Notes: generated by a model from the letters alone, not told the origin. A stretch of 64,000 bases of DNA from Metabacillus litoralis (GCF_003667825.1 NZ_CP033043.1:4596501-4660500), one strand, 5' to 3'; shown: positions 25,541 through 35,225, counted from the first letter of the stretch. A program made the numbers and translations.

Positions 25541-27365
25541 CCCATTTAAGTATGAGAGAATGTCCCTGGATAACCACAATCCGCAAATGAAAAAGCGAAA
25601 AGTCGGGTTTAAAGAGGGGTTGCAAACGGTCTTTAGGATTTGGAGATATTTATCCGAAAAAAAGGGTCAGTTTTTCCTTGTGCTGGTTATGGTTATTTTA
25701 AGCTCAGTCTTAGGGTTGTTAGGGCCATATTTAATTGGAAAAACAATTGATGAACATATTGTTACATTAGCAACTGATGGTTTGACTTTCATGGTTATGG
25801 GGCTTATAGCCGTTTTCATACTCCATTCAATATCCTTATTCCTGCAAAATTACTGGATGATTGGTATCTCACAATATACAGTAAATAAAATGAGGTCAAA
25901 TTTGTTTAACCATCTCCATTACCTTCCTATTTCATTTTTCGATAAACGACAGCATGGGGAACTAATGAGTCGAGTGACAAATGATATTGAAAATGTTAGC
26001 TCAACCTTAAATAGCTCAGTTATTCAAATCTTTTCAAGTCTATTGACCTTAATTGGAACAGTGACAGTTATGTTATGGTTAAGTCCCTTATTAACGCTTA
26101 TTACTTTATTGATTATCCCTCTTATGGTTATCGGTATGAAGTGGATTACTAGACGTACCGGAAGTCTTTTTAAGCAGCAGCAACAACGTTTAGGTGAACT
26201 TAATGGTTATATTGAGGAAGTAATATCAGGGCAGAAGATGATCAAAGCCTATTCGCAAGAACAAAAGGTAATCGAAAGCTTTATAGACAAGAGTAATAAC
26301 TTAAGAAAATCAGGGTTTTGGGCTCAAACGATTTCAGGTTTTATTCCTAAGGTTATGAATATGCTCAATAACCTTAGCTTTGCTATCATAGCGGGAGTTG
26401 GTGGGCTGTTTGCTCTGAATGGTATGATTACTATAGGTACGATTGTCATTTTTGCAGAATACGCAAGACAATTCACGCGACCATTAAATGACTTGGCAAA
26501 CCAATTTAATACGTTATTATCAGCAATAGCGGGAGCTGAAAGAGTGTTTGATATTCTTGATGAGGAAAAAGAAAAGGATTCAAGCTCTTCAATGACTGTT
26601 ACCGATTTAAATGGAGAGGTCCGCTTTAAAGCTGTTTGCTTCTCGTACGAACAAGGAGAGGATAAGCAAACAATAGAGGATGTGAATATTCTTGCACATC
26701 CTGGAGACACCGTTGCTCTAGTAGGGCCAACAGGTGCCGGGAAGACAACTATTATTAATTTAATAGCCCGTTTTTATGATGCTGACCAAGGTTCGATATA
26801 CATTGATGGGAAAAATATAAACCAAATAAGCAGGGACAGCTTAAGAAGTCAAATGGCGTTCGTTCTGCAGGATACCTTTCTTTTTAAAGGGACAATTTTA
26901 GACAACATTAGGTATGGGAGAATGGATGCATCTGATGAGGAAGTTATGGAAGCAGCAAAGCTTGCTAATGCAGAATCATTTATAAAGAGGCTGCCGAAGC
27001 AATATCATTCACTCATTCAACATGACGGAAATGGAATTAGTCATGGTCAGAAACAACTACTGGCTATTGCTAGAGCAATGCTTGCTGACCCGAAAATATT
27101 AATTCTAGATGAGGCGACGAGCAGTATTGATACGATTACAGAACTACGAATTCAAGAAGCGTTATCGAGGTTGATGGAGGGAAGAACAACCTTTGTCATT
27201 GCTCATCGATTAAACACAATCAAAATGGCTGATCAAATTATCGTTTTAAAAGATGGGAAAATTATTGAAAAAGGAACACATAAACAATTACTAGAAGAAC
27301 GAGGATTTTACTCTGATATGCAAAGTCAAAGTGAAACGGGAGTTATTGAAAAACCTTCTTACTAA
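25521..27365 (+). CDS. yfiC: Heterodimeric ABC exporter subunit with catalytic ATP site (YfiC-like)
   Basis: A 614-aa half-exporter: a 40-residue N-terminal extension, six membrane segments (about 45-330) and an ATPase domain. Walker A is GPTGAGKTT, Walker B ILILDEATSSID with the catalytic Glu, and the H loop VIAHRLN. The signature is the weak ISHGQKQ. Together with YfiB this gives one working and one dead composite site, as in TM287/288-type exporters. The start overlaps the upstream gene by 20 bases and has GGAGGAGG. It probably exports drugs or lipophilic compounds. Confidence 0.82.
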   Translation: MLKHLTSPFKYERMSLDNHNPQMKKRKVGFKEGLQTVFRIWRYLSEKKGQFFLVLVMVILSSVLGLLGPYLIGKTIDEHIVTLATDGLTFMVMGLIAVFILHSISLFLQNYWMIGISQYTVNKMRSNLFNHLHYLPISFFDKRQHGELMSRVTNDIENVSSTLNSSVIQIFSSLLTLIGTVTVMLWLSPLLTLITLLIIPLMVIGMKWITRRTGSLFKQQQQRLGELNGYIEEVISGQKMIKAYSQEQKVIESFIDKSNNLRKSGFWAQTISGFIPKVMNMLNNLSFAIIAGVGGLFALNGMITIGTIVIFAEYARQFTRPLNDLANQFNTLLSAIAGAERVFDILDEEKEKDSSSSMTVTDLNGEVRFKAVCFSYEQGEDKQTIEDVNILAHPGDTVALVGPTGAGKTTIINLIARFYDADQGSIYIDGKNINQISRDSLRSQMAFVLQDTFLFKGTILDNIRYGRMDASDEEVMEAAKLANAESFIKRLPKQYHSLIQHDGNGISHGQKQLLAIARAMLADPKILILDEATSSIDTITELRIQEALSRLMEGRTTFVIAHRLNTIKMADQIIVLKDGKIIEKGTHKQLLEERGFYSDMQSQSETGVIEKPSY

Positions 27366-27381
27366 TGCTAAGAAGGTTTTT
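27349..27381 (+). terminator. Intrinsic terminator
   Basis: AAAACCTTCTTA pairs with TAAGAAGGTTTT around CTAATGC. It overlaps the end of the exporter operon. Confidence 0.85.
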
Positions 27382-27529
27382 CTATTGGTTTTTTTGTTTA
27401 CATTGGTAATGTTTACATAAACTCAATAATCCATTTACAAAAATATACATTATCTTTAAACCAACTTTATAATTCATTGATACTATAAAGTTGTGAAGGA
27501 CAAGTGAATAGATTAGGTTGTGAAAATGA

Positions 27530-27599
27530 GAAACCATAAAAAGAAATAGGAGAATTACGTTATCGTAACCCCTGTGTTTTTTTATGGTTTCTTTATTTT
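27530..27599 (+). promoter_or_regulatory. Leader terminator, probable GlpP antitermination target
   Basis: GAAACCATAAAAA (27530-27542) pairs with TTTTTATGGTTTC (27579-27591), followed by TTTATTTT. A small TTACG/CGTAA hairpin lies inside. It stands 40 bases before glpP with no other gene upstream, so it should stop transcription unless relieved. In B. subtilis GlpP with glycerol-3-phosphate relieves such leader terminators. Confidence 0.75.
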
Positions 27600-27638
27600 G
27601 CTATTCGACCTTCAAGTCAATATGAAGGAGTGGGTAGG

Positions 27639-28235
27639 ATGGACATGCTACAGGAATTTACAAGAAGATTGGAAGAAGATCAAGTGATTTCATCTATCAA
27701 AGATCCAAAAAGTCTGGATCAGTTTTTAAACACAAATATACAATCGGCCTTTTTATTAACAGGAAACATTAGTGTGATAAAGAGATATGTTGACTTACTA
27801 AAGAAAAACAACCGATTTGTTTTTTTACACATCGAAAAAATTCCCGGAATTAGTTATGACCGTGAAGGATTGAAATTTATAGCAAAGTATGTAAAGCCAA
27901 CTGGAATTATAACAACAAAAAGCTCACTTATCCAATTAGCAAAAAAAGAAGGGTTGTTAACGATCCAAAGACTCTTTTTAGTTGATACAGATGCGGTGAA
28001 AAATGGCTTGCAAACAGTCAATGACATTAAACCGGATGCTCTTGAGGTTATGCCTGCTCTTATTCCAGAAATGATTAGCAAGCTAAAAAGAGAAACAAAT
28101 CTTCCTATTATTACAGGTGGACTTATACAAAATCAGCTACAAATTGAAGCGGCATTAGGTAGTGGAGCAGTGGCTGTTTCAACTGGAAGACCTTGGCTTT
28201 GGAAGACCCGTAAAGAGGAGAAGCTTCGTATCTAA
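27639..28235 (+). CDS. glpP: Glycerol-3-phosphate-responsive antiterminator GlpP
   Basis: A 198-aa cytosolic RNA-binding regulator with a TIM-barrel-like G3P_antiterm fold. Typical parts are FVFLHIEKIPGISYDREGLKF, KPTGIITTKSSLI, TIQRLFLVDTDAV, DALEVMPALIPEM and PIITGGLIQ, ending in a phosphate-binding segment GAVAVSTGRPWLW. With glycerol-3-phosphate it is expected to bind leader RNA and prevent termination. ATG at 27639 has GAAGGAG eight bases upstream. The alternative GTG at 27630 overlaps that site. It is the first gene of the G3P uptake operon, so it probably regulates itself. Confidence 0.88.
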   Translation: MDMLQEFTRRLEEDQVISSIKDPKSLDQFLNTNIQSAFLLTGNISVIKRYVDLLKKNNRFVFLHIEKIPGISYDREGLKFIAKYVKPTGIITTKSSLIQLAKKEGLLTIQRLFLVDTDAVKNGLQTVNDIKPDALEVMPALIPEMISKLKRETNLPIITGGLIQNQLQIEAALGSGAVAVSTGRPWLWKTRKEEKLRI

Positions 28236-28258
28236 ATTCAAATGAGGAGGTTAACAGA

Positions 28259-29380
28259 ATGAAGCGTATAGAGCTGAAAAATGTGACAAAATCCTATGAT
28301 GGGAAATCAGATGTGATAAAAGAAATTGATGTCACGATTGAACCGGGTGAATTCTTTGTGTTAGTAGGTCCATCTGGATGTGGGAAAAGCACAATGCTTC
28401 GCATGATTGCTGGGCTTGAGGATATATCAAAAGGGGAGCTATTTATTGGTGACGTTCTTTCCAATCAACTACCACCAAGTCAGCGGAACCTTTCAATGGT
28501 GTTCCAAAACTATGCATTATATCCACATCTAAATGTTGAACAAAATATTACGTTTGGCTTACATACGAAGAAAATTTCAAAATCTGAACAAAAGAGAAGG
28601 TGCCTAGAGACGGCTAAAATGCTAGGGTTGTCTGATCTATTAGATCGTAAACCGCGGCAATTATCAGGTGGACAACGACAAAGGGTGGCATTAGCACGTG
28701 CGATTGTGACACATGCACCGATTTGTTTAATGGACGAGCCTCTATCTAACTTAGATGCAAAGCTAAGGGCGAAAATGAGATCCGAAATTAGGCAGATTCA
28801 AAGAAAGCTAGGAATTACGATGGTCTATGTTACACATGATCAAACAGAAGCAATGACAATGGCTGACCGCATGATGATTTTACATAGCGGGAAAATTCAG
28901 CAAATTGGTAGACCAATTGATATCTATAATAGCCCAGCAAACACGTTTGTAGCATCCTTTATCGGCGCACCTCCGATGAATCTCTCAGAAGTATCAGTTA
29001 GGGACAATTGTTTACTGTTTGATGATAATCGCTCGATTTTACTAGCTAATGAGGTTGCTAGTCTATTACCTAAAGATAAGAAGCTAATGGTAGGAGTTCG
29101 TTCTGAGGATGTAAAGCTTGCTAAAGACGGCAAGGTGAGTTTTTTCGCTGAGGCTGTGAATGTAGAGGTGCTCGGTACAGAAACATTAATTACATTTGAG
29201 GTTGGTCATAAACAGTGGATAGCGAAATGGAACGGGCAATGGAACGTTGATATTGGAGAAAGAATACCTTTGTACATCACACCTTCAGATCTTTATATGT
29301 TTGATGCTGCTAGTGGGGAGTGTTTGTGGCATCAATCTAATAGATTCGATCAACACTCTCTCAAGGAGGCAGTTTTATGA
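28259..29380 (+). CDS. ugpC: Glycerol-3-phosphate ABC importer ATP-binding protein UgpC
   Basis: A 373-aa MalK/UgpC-type ATPase. Walker A is GPSGCGKST, the Q loop VFQNYALYPHL, the signature LSGGQRQR, Walker B ICLMDEPLSNLD and the H loop VTHDQTEA. A C-terminal OB-type (TOBE) regulatory domain covers about residues 240-373. The substrate is assigned from the flanking glpP and glycerophosphodiesterase genes, not from the ATPase itself. Its end overlaps the next gene by four bases (ATGA). Confidence 0.88.
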   Translation: MKRIELKNVTKSYDGKSDVIKEIDVTIEPGEFFVLVGPSGCGKSTMLRMIAGLEDISKGELFIGDVLSNQLPPSQRNLSMVFQNYALYPHLNVEQNITFGLHTKKISKSEQKRRCLETAKMLGLSDLLDRKPRQLSGGQRQRVALARAIVTHAPICLMDEPLSNLDAKLRAKMRSEIRQIQRKLGITMVYVTHDQTEAMTMADRMMILHSGKIQQIGRPIDIYNSPANTFVASFIGAPPMNLSEVSVRDNCLLFDDNRSILLANEVASLLPKDKKLMVGVRSEDVKLAKDGKVSFFAEAVNVEVLGTETLITFEVGHKQWIAKWNGQWNVDIGERIPLYITPSDLYMFDAASGECLWHQSNRFDQHSLKEAVL

Positions 29381-30315
29381 GTAGCTTGCCTGATATATCG
29401 TCACCTTCACTTAAAATAAAAACAAACTCTAGAGTCAAGAAAAGCACGTTGCCAAACCTTTTAATAGGACTACTCTATCTGGCACCATCTATTATCTTGT
29501 TTGGATTATTTCTTTTTTATCCAATGATACGTACGTTATATCTAAGCTTTTTTTTGACAGATGGACAGGGAGTGCCGATTACATTTGTAGGCCTTGAAAA
29601 TTTCACTTACCTTTTACAGTCTAAGAGCTTTCAACAAAGTCTTAAAGCAACGGTACTCTTCGTATTGTACACAGTTCCGCTAGGGGTGGTGATTGCCTTA
29701 TTTTTAGCTGTCATTGCGAATGAAAAGGTGAAGGGAATAGGCTTTTTTCGAACGATGTTTTCTTCCACGATGGGAATGAGTGTTGCGGCTTCTTCGGTAA
29801 TTTGGATGTTTATGTATAACCCGGCAATAGGAATATTAAATAAATTGGTCACTGCAATTGGTGGCTCTGAAATTCAGTGGTTACTAGACCCGAAATATGC
29901 CCTGTTCTCTGTTGCAGTGTCAACAATTTGGATGAATACAGGATTTGCTTTTCTTATTTTGTTAGGTGGGTTGCAAAATATTGATGATTACTTGTACGAG
30001 AATGCTGAAATAGCAGGAGTAAGCTATTGGTATAAACTTAGAAAAATAACAATTCCGATGTTATCTCCCACTCTATTTTTCATTATTACCGTATCGTTAA
30101 TCAATGCATTTCAAACCTTTGGTCAGATCGATATTTTAACAAAGGGAGGACCAGTGGAGTCCACAAATGTTATTGTGTATTCCATCTATAAAGATGCCTT
30201 TATAAACTATAATGTTGGATCTGCTAGTGCTCAAGCAACCATTCTTTTCTTCTGTATTTTATTTATTACCATTCTTCAATTTAAGCTTGGGGAACGGAAG
30301 GTGCATTATCAATGA
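29377..30315 (+). CDS. ugpA: Glycerol-3-phosphate ABC importer permease UgpA
   Basis: A 312-aa MalF/UgpA-type permease with six membrane helices. The EAA loop reads ENAEIAGVSYWYKLRKITIP, followed by LSPTLFFIITVSLINAFQTFGQIDILTKGGP, a strong UgpA/LacF-type marker. The 30-residue N-terminal tail is hydrophilic. It is translationally coupled on both sides by ATGA overlaps. Confidence 0.88.
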   Translation: MSSLPDISSPSLKIKTNSRVKKSTLPNLLIGLLYLAPSIILFGLFLFYPMIRTLYLSFFLTDGQGVPITFVGLENFTYLLQSKSFQQSLKATVLFVLYTVPLGVVIALFLAVIANEKVKGIGFFRTMFSSTMGMSVAASSVIWMFMYNPAIGILNKLVTAIGGSEIQWLLDPKYALFSVAVSTIWMNTGFAFLILLGGLQNIDDYLYENAEIAGVSYWYKLRKITIPMLSPTLFFIITVSLINAFQTFGQIDILTKGGPVESTNVIVYSIYKDAFINYNVGSASAQATILFFCILFITILQFKLGERKVHYQ

Positions 30316-31124
30316 GGAGTTTGAAAAAGATTGTCTTATATATATTGTTAATTGTTTCAGTCATTTTTATGATGTTTCCAATTTTTTATGCATTCATGAT
30401 CAGTTTTATGCAAGGAGGAGAGGTACTCAAAGGTAATCTAATCCCTAATAGTTTTACATTGGAAAACTATAAATCTGCTTTTGAAAAGGTTCCTCTTCTT
30501 CAATATCTCTGGAATAGCTTTTATGTATCAACTGTTGTTATGGTAGGCCAAATAATTGTATCCAGCTTGGCGGCATTTGCCTTTGTGTTTATATCTTTTA
30601 AGGGAAGAGAGCTTATCTTTTTCTTATTTATTTCAACAATGATGATTCCTTGGGAAGCAACGATGGTGCCGAATTTTATAACCATCCAAAAACTAGGATG
30701 GTTGAATTCCTATTCTAGTCTTACCATACCTTTTTTCGCATTAGCATTCGGAACGTTTTTGTTAAGACAACAATTCAAAACAATACCTAAGGAGTTGTAT
30801 GAAGCCTCACAGGTTGCTGGAATAAGTCGCTTTCGCTTCTTTTGGAATGTTGTTTTACCAGTTTCAAAAACAAGTTTAATTACATTAGGAATCTATAGCT
30901 TTTTAACCACCTGGAATATGTACCTATGGCCGTTGCTTGTCACAAACAACGAAAGTGTTCGAACGGTACAAATCGGTTTAAAACAGCTGCAGTCACAAGA
31001 AATTTCTACCGAATGGGGGGTGGTGATGGCAGCAGTCGTTGTAGTTATTCTTCCAACACTCATATTATTGTTTATCGGTCAAAAACGTCTTCAAAGTGGA
31101 CTTACTCAAGGTGCAATTAAGTAA
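30312..31124 (+). CDS. ugpE: Glycerol-3-phosphate ABC importer permease UgpE
   Basis: A 270-aa MalG/UgpE-type permease with six helices. The EAA loop is LYEASQVAGISRFRFFWNVV. TTWNMYLWPLLVTNNESVRTV is characteristic of UgpE, where it forms part of the substrate path. It pairs with UgpA. The gene ends 23 bases before the binding-protein start. Confidence 0.88.
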   Translation: MRSLKKIVLYILLIVSVIFMMFPIFYAFMISFMQGGEVLKGNLIPNSFTLENYKSAFEKVPLLQYLWNSFYVSTVVMVGQIIVSSLAAFAFVFISFKGRELIFFLFISTMMIPWEATMVPNFITIQKLGWLNSYSSLTIPFFALAFGTFLLRQQFKTIPKELYEASQVAGISRFRFFWNVVLPVSKTSLITLGIYSFLTTWNMYLWPLLVTNNESVRTVQIGLKQLQSQEISTEWGVVMAAVVVVILPTLILLFIGQKRLQSGLTQGAIK

Positions 31125-31147
31125 TGAAAAATAAGGAGGACTTATTC

Positions 31148-32518
31148 ATGAAGAAAAAATTTCTAATGATTCTATCTGCTTTGCTTTTATTGTTAGTAGG
31201 AGCTTGTTCAAGTTCAAGCACGAATTCTTCTGGTACAAAATCAGATGCTGAAGGGACAGAAACTGAGGGAACTGCAGGAAAACAAGAAGTTGTGTTTTGG
31301 CACGCGATGAGTGGAGATCTTGAAACAGTATTAAATGATATAGTTGCTGATTTTAATGAATCTCAAGATAATATTGAAGTGAAACCGGTTTTCCAAGGTA
31401 CATACGAAGAGGCACTAACAAAGTTCAACACTGTTGCGGGTACTGAGGACGCTCCAACAATCATGCAGACATTTGAGGTTGGAACAAAGTATATGATTGA
31501 TAGTGGTCACGTTCAGCCTGTACAAAAATTTATTGATGAAGAAGATTATGATACATCACAATGGGATAAAAACATTTCAAATTACTATACAGTAGATGGC
31601 GAGCAATATTCTATGCCATTTAATTCATCAACACCAGTCTTAATTTATAATAAAGATGCGTTTAAAGAAGCTGGATTAGATCCTGAGAAAGCACCGATGA
31701 CATATAGTGAACTAAAAGATGCTGCGAAACAATTAACAAAAGCAGAAGGTGGAGATACAAGTCAATATGGATTCTCTATTCTTAATTATGGTTGGTTCTT
31801 TGAAGAGATGCTAGCAGAGCAAGGTGGTCATTATGTTGATAATGAAAACGGCCGTTCCGGAACTGCAACAAAGGCTACATTTAATGATGAATTAGGGTTA
31901 AATGTATTTAACTTAATTTCAGATATGTATAATGAAGGAACATTTTATAATGTAGGACAAAACTGGGATGATATGCGTGCAGCATTCCAATCAGGGAAAA
32001 TGGCGATGTATTTAGATTCTTCAGCTGGTGTAAAAGCAATTGTAGATAATGCTGATTTTGAAGTTGGCGTTTCATATCTTCCAATTCCTGATGATGCTGA
32101 AAGAAATGGAGTTATTATTGGTGGAGCATCAGTGTGGATGTCAAGTGGCATTGATGAAAAGAAACAAAAGGCTGCTTGGGAATTTATGAAGTATCTAACT
32201 ACTCCTGAGGTTCAAGCAGACTGGCATGTGAAAACTGGTTATTTTGCAATTAATCCTGCTGCCTATGAACAAGACGTTGTAAAAGAGGAATGGGAAATAT
32301 ACCCACAACTTAAAGTAACAGTTGATCAATTACGCGATACAAAGGCTAACACGGCTACACAAGGAGCACTGATTTCTGTATTCCCTGAATCAAGACAAAA
32401 AGTTGTTACAGCAATGGAGAACTTATACCAAGGAATGGATCCAAAGGAAGCTCTTGATCAAGCTGCTGAAGAAACAAATCGTGCATTAGAGGTTGCCAAT
32501 AAAAAGCAAGGAAACTAA
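31148..32518 (+). CDS. ugpB: Glycerol-3-phosphate ABC importer binding lipoprotein UgpB
   Basis: A 456-aa SBP_bac_1 receptor. The signal has lipobox LVGAC near residue 20. The mature domain starts VVFWHAMSGDLETVLNDIVADFN and contains PAPTIMQ-like EDAPTIMQTFEVGTKYMID and FNSSTPVLIYNKDAF, typical of UgpB. ATG at 31148 has AAGGAGGA eight bases upstream. The frame from 31124 is an in-frame extension without a ribosome site. Unlike other importers in this window, its gene is at the distal end of the transporter genes. It may bind G3P or glycerophosphodiesters. Confidence 0.86.
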   Translation: MKKKFLMILSALLLLLVGACSSSSTNSSGTKSDAEGTETEGTAGKQEVVFWHAMSGDLETVLNDIVADFNESQDNIEVKPVFQGTYEEALTKFNTVAGTEDAPTIMQTFEVGTKYMIDSGHVQPVQKFIDEEDYDTSQWDKNISNYYTVDGEQYSMPFNSSTPVLIYNKDAFKEAGLDPEKAPMTYSELKDAAKQLTKAEGGDTSQYGFSILNYGWFFEEMLAEQGGHYVDNENGRSGTATKATFNDELGLNVFNLISDMYNEGTFYNVGQNWDDMRAAFQSGKMAMYLDSSAGVKAIVDNADFEVGVSYLPIPDDAERNGVIIGGASVWMSSGIDEKKQKAAWEFMKYLTTPEVQADWHVKTGYFAINPAAYEQDVVKEEWEIYPQLKVTVDQLRDTKANTATQGALISVFPESRQKVVTAMENLYQGMDPKEALDQAAEETNRALEVANKKQGN

Positions 32519-32570
32519 TGAACTTTAGGTATTTTAAAGTAAGAGTAGAATGTTATTTACCACCTCTTTC

Positions 32571-32607
32571 GGCCCTTGAAGGATCTTTTCTTCCGGGGTC
32601 TTTTTTT
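32571..32607 (+). terminator. Imperfect terminator between ugpB and the phosphodiesterase gene
   Basis: GGCCCTTGAAGGA and TTCCGGGGTC can form an imperfect stem followed by seven T. Some read-through to the next gene is likely, since its start is 28 bases further on. Confidence 0.6.
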
Positions 32608-32634
32608 AGAGATTACTAGTATAGGAGATCGGAT

Positions 32635-33363
32635 ATGAGTAATAAAGTAGAAATCTTTGCGCACCGTGGGATAAGTGGACTGTACCCGGAAAACACAATG
32701 GCTGCATTTAAAGCAGCGGCTGAAATAGGAGCACATGGTATAGAATTAGATGTACAAATATCACAAGATGGAGAGCTTGTTGTCATTCATGACGAAAGAA
32801 TTGAACGGACAACAAATGGGGTGGGATATGTAAAGGATTTACCATTAAATAGATTAAAACAATACGATGCAGGAAGCTGGTTTCATGTAGACTTTCAAAA
32901 TGAAAGAATTCCTACACTGAATGAAGTGTTAGAGTGGGTAAAAACACTTTCATATAAATTGATTGTGAACATCGAATTGAAAAATGATCGAATTAAATAT
33001 GAAAATCTTGAGGAAAAGGTGGTACGTTTAATTCATGAGCTGAATCTCGACCAACAATGCATCATATCTTCATTTAACAGAGATAGCTTAAAAAAGATCT
33101 ATGAGATTGATCATAAAATAGAAACAGCTCTACTATTTCAAGGTGTACCAACTGATGTGTTAAATATAGCCAAAAACCTCCATGTACAAGCTCTTCATTG
33201 TGAAGCGGTATTTGCGCAATCAATTTTAGGGAGAAAAGCAAGCTTAGCAGGTTATCCAATGAGAGTCTATACAATAAATACTTTAGAGGATTTTCATTCG
33301 CTAGAGAATACCTGTGCTTCCGTTGTTATGACTGATTTCCCTCAGATGTTTCTCTCATTCTGA
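32635..33363 (+). CDS. Glycerophosphodiester phosphodiesterase
   Basis: A 242-aa cytosolic GDPD, like B. subtilis YqiK and E. coli UgpQ. The active-site motifs are HRGISGLYPENT (His and Arg, then Glu-Asn), GIELDVQ (metal-binding Glu and Asp) and VIHDE (general acid/base His). It hydrolyses glycerophosphodiesters to G3P and an alcohol. There is no signal peptide, so it acts on diesters brought in by the Ugp importer. The resulting G3P would then activate GlpP. AGGAGA precedes the ATG. Confidence 0.9.
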   Translation: MSNKVEIFAHRGISGLYPENTMAAFKAAAEIGAHGIELDVQISQDGELVVIHDERIERTTNGVGYVKDLPLNRLKQYDAGSWFHVDFQNERIPTLNEVLEWVKTLSYKLIVNIELKNDRIKYENLEEKVVRLIHELNLDQQCIISSFNRDSLKKIYEIDHKIETALLFQGVPTDVLNIAKNLHVQALHCEAVFAQSILGRKASLAGYPMRVYTINTLEDFHSLENTCASVVMTDFPQMFLSF

Positions 33364-33738
33364 GGGTATGGTATTCTTGTAGTCTATTACTATTGTGAGA
33401 AATTTATTACAAAAATTTAATTATTTTTATTCTTATGGTAAGAAAAGTAAAGTTATTATTTTGGTATATCATATTTATTGGCATTTTCTCGATAGTTTTT
33501 TTAGTATTACTTGTGTTAAACTAGTTGATGTTATTTTGGTTATGCTATTTTAATAGTGTCCATCATCATATATTTCCTAGCTCAACTTCATGTTATAACT
33601 CATGGTATTTTAAATTACTTTATTATAATAAAATAAAATGTGAGATTACCTAACATTGCTATTGTGTTATATGGAGATATTGATTATAATTTTAAAAGAT
33701 AGAAAATTCAGCTTTTTATAAAAAAGGGGGTTTTGTTT
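33364..33738. other. AT-rich gene-free stretch before the AGCS symporter
   Basis: No supported gene. A 29-codon frame at 33435-33524 would encode a hydrophobic peptide but has no ribosome site. It must include the symporter promoter, which I cannot place. Confidence 0.5.
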
Positions 33739-35193
33739 ATGGAGGGATTTGTTTCTGCCTTAAACAGTGTCTTGTGGAGCACACCAGTCATTTATATTTT
33801 ACTAGGTGTGGGATTGTTGTTTTCCATTTTAACTCGTTTTCTACAGGTAAGACACATTAAGGAAATGGTTAGGCTTATGTTTCAAGGTAAAAGCTCTGAA
33901 GCCGGGGTATCCTCATTCCAGGCACTTGCGATCGCACTTTCTGGACGTGTAGGAACAGGAAATATTGCCGGGGTAGCTACTGCAATTGCCTTTGGTGGTC
34001 CTGGAGCAGTATTTTGGATGTGGGCAATCGCTTTTATCGGGGCATCAAGTGCATTTATTGAATCAACGCTAGCTCAGATTTACAAAGTGAAACAAGATGG
34101 TCAATATCGTGGGGGTCCTGCTTATTTCATAGAAAAAGGAATTGGCTGGAAATGGTTTGCTGTTCTATTTGCATTTGCAGCATTAATTGCAATGGCGATT
34201 TTAATGCCTGGTGTACAATCTAACTCAATCGCACTTGGTATGGAAAATGCATTTGGAATTCCTAAAGCAGTTACTGGTCTTGCAGTTGTTGTACTTCTAG
34301 CGGTTATTATCTTCGGTGGAGTTAAAAGAATTGCCAATGCGGCTCAAATAATTGTGCCATTTATGGCGATTGGTTATATCGTTTTATCACTTATTATTAT
34401 TCTTATGAATATTACAGAGTTACCTGCAGTTATTTCTCTTATTTTCCGAAGCGCTTTTGCGTTAGATTCTGCTTTTGGTGGACTAATTGGTATGGCTATT
34501 GCTTGGGGAGTAAAACGTGGTATTTACTCTAATGAAGCTGGTCAAGGTACTGGTCCTCATATGGCAGCTGCAGCAGAAGTTTCACACCCTGCTAAGCAAG
34601 GCTTAGTTCAAGCTTTTTCTGTTTATATTGACACGTTATTTGTATGTTCAGCAACAGCATTTATGATTTTATTTACTGGTATGTATAATACAGAAGCACC
34701 TGATGGTTCGTTTATCGTTAACAATCTAGAGGGAATTGAGGCAGGTCCTGGCTATACACAAGCAGCAATTGATAGTGTTATTCCAGGATTTGGAGCAGGG
34801 TTTGTAGCGATTGCATTGTTCTTCTTTGCTTTTACAACCATTATGGCTTACTACTATATTGCTGAAACAAATATTGCATACCTAATCCGTGGTAAAAATA
34901 ACAAAATTCCAATGTTTCTTTTAAAAGTTATTATTTTAGGAGCTACTTTCTACGGAGCAGTTAAAACAGCAAGCTTAGCTTGGGCTCTAGGTGATGTTGG
35001 ATTAGGAATTATGGTATGGCTAAACGTTATTGCAATATTAATTCTTGCAAAACCAGCATTACTAGCGCTTAAAGATTATGAACAACAGAAAAAACAAGGA
35101 AAAGACCCTGTTTTCGATCCGAAAGCATTAGGCATTAAGAATGCTGACTATTGGGAAACTGAATACAAGAAGGATCAAGATCAAGCGTCGTGA
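33739..35193 (+). CDS. Alanine/glycine:cation symporter family (AGCS) transporter
   Basis: A 484-aa membrane protein with about eleven helices. The family marker GRVGTGNIAGVATAIAFGGPGAVFWMW is split here as LSGRVGTGNIAGVATAI and GGPGAVFWMWAIAF near residues 70-105. RGIYSNEAGQGTGPHMAAAA follows around 255-275. It imports alanine, glycine or glutamine with Na+ or H+, as AlsT/YrbD do in B. subtilis. ATG at 33739 has AAGGGGG upstream. The TTG at 33733 is also in frame. It forms a single-gene unit with a strong terminator. Confidence 0.9.
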   Translation: MEGFVSALNSVLWSTPVIYILLGVGLLFSILTRFLQVRHIKEMVRLMFQGKSSEAGVSSFQALAIALSGRVGTGNIAGVATAIAFGGPGAVFWMWAIAFIGASSAFIESTLAQIYKVKQDGQYRGGPAYFIEKGIGWKWFAVLFAFAALIAMAILMPGVQSNSIALGMENAFGIPKAVTGLAVVVLLAVIIFGGVKRIANAAQIIVPFMAIGYIVLSLIIILMNITELPAVISLIFRSAFALDSAFGGLIGMAIAWGVKRGIYSNEAGQGTGPHMAAAAEVSHPAKQGLVQAFSVYIDTLFVCSATAFMILFTGMYNTEAPDGSFIVNNLEGIEAGPGYTQAAIDSVIPGFGAGFVAIALFFFAFTTIMAYYYIAETNIAYLIRGKNNKIPMFLLKVIILGATFYGAVKTASLAWALGDVGLGIMVWLNVIAILILAKPALLALKDYEQQKKQGKDPVFDPKALGIKNADYWETEYKKDQDQAS

Positions 35194-35195
35194 GG

Positions 35196-35225
35196 AAAAG
35201 GCTAACCATTTGGTTAGCCTTTTTT
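35196..35225 (+). terminator. Intrinsic terminator
   Basis: AAAAGGCTAACC pairs with GGTTAGCCTTTT around ATTT. It ends the symporter gene. Confidence 0.9.

Noticed and set aside
33435..33524. 29-codon frame for a hydrophobic peptide (MVRKVKLLFWYIIFIG...)
   Set aside because: It looks like a small membrane peptide, but no ribosome site precedes the ATG and nothing else supports translation.
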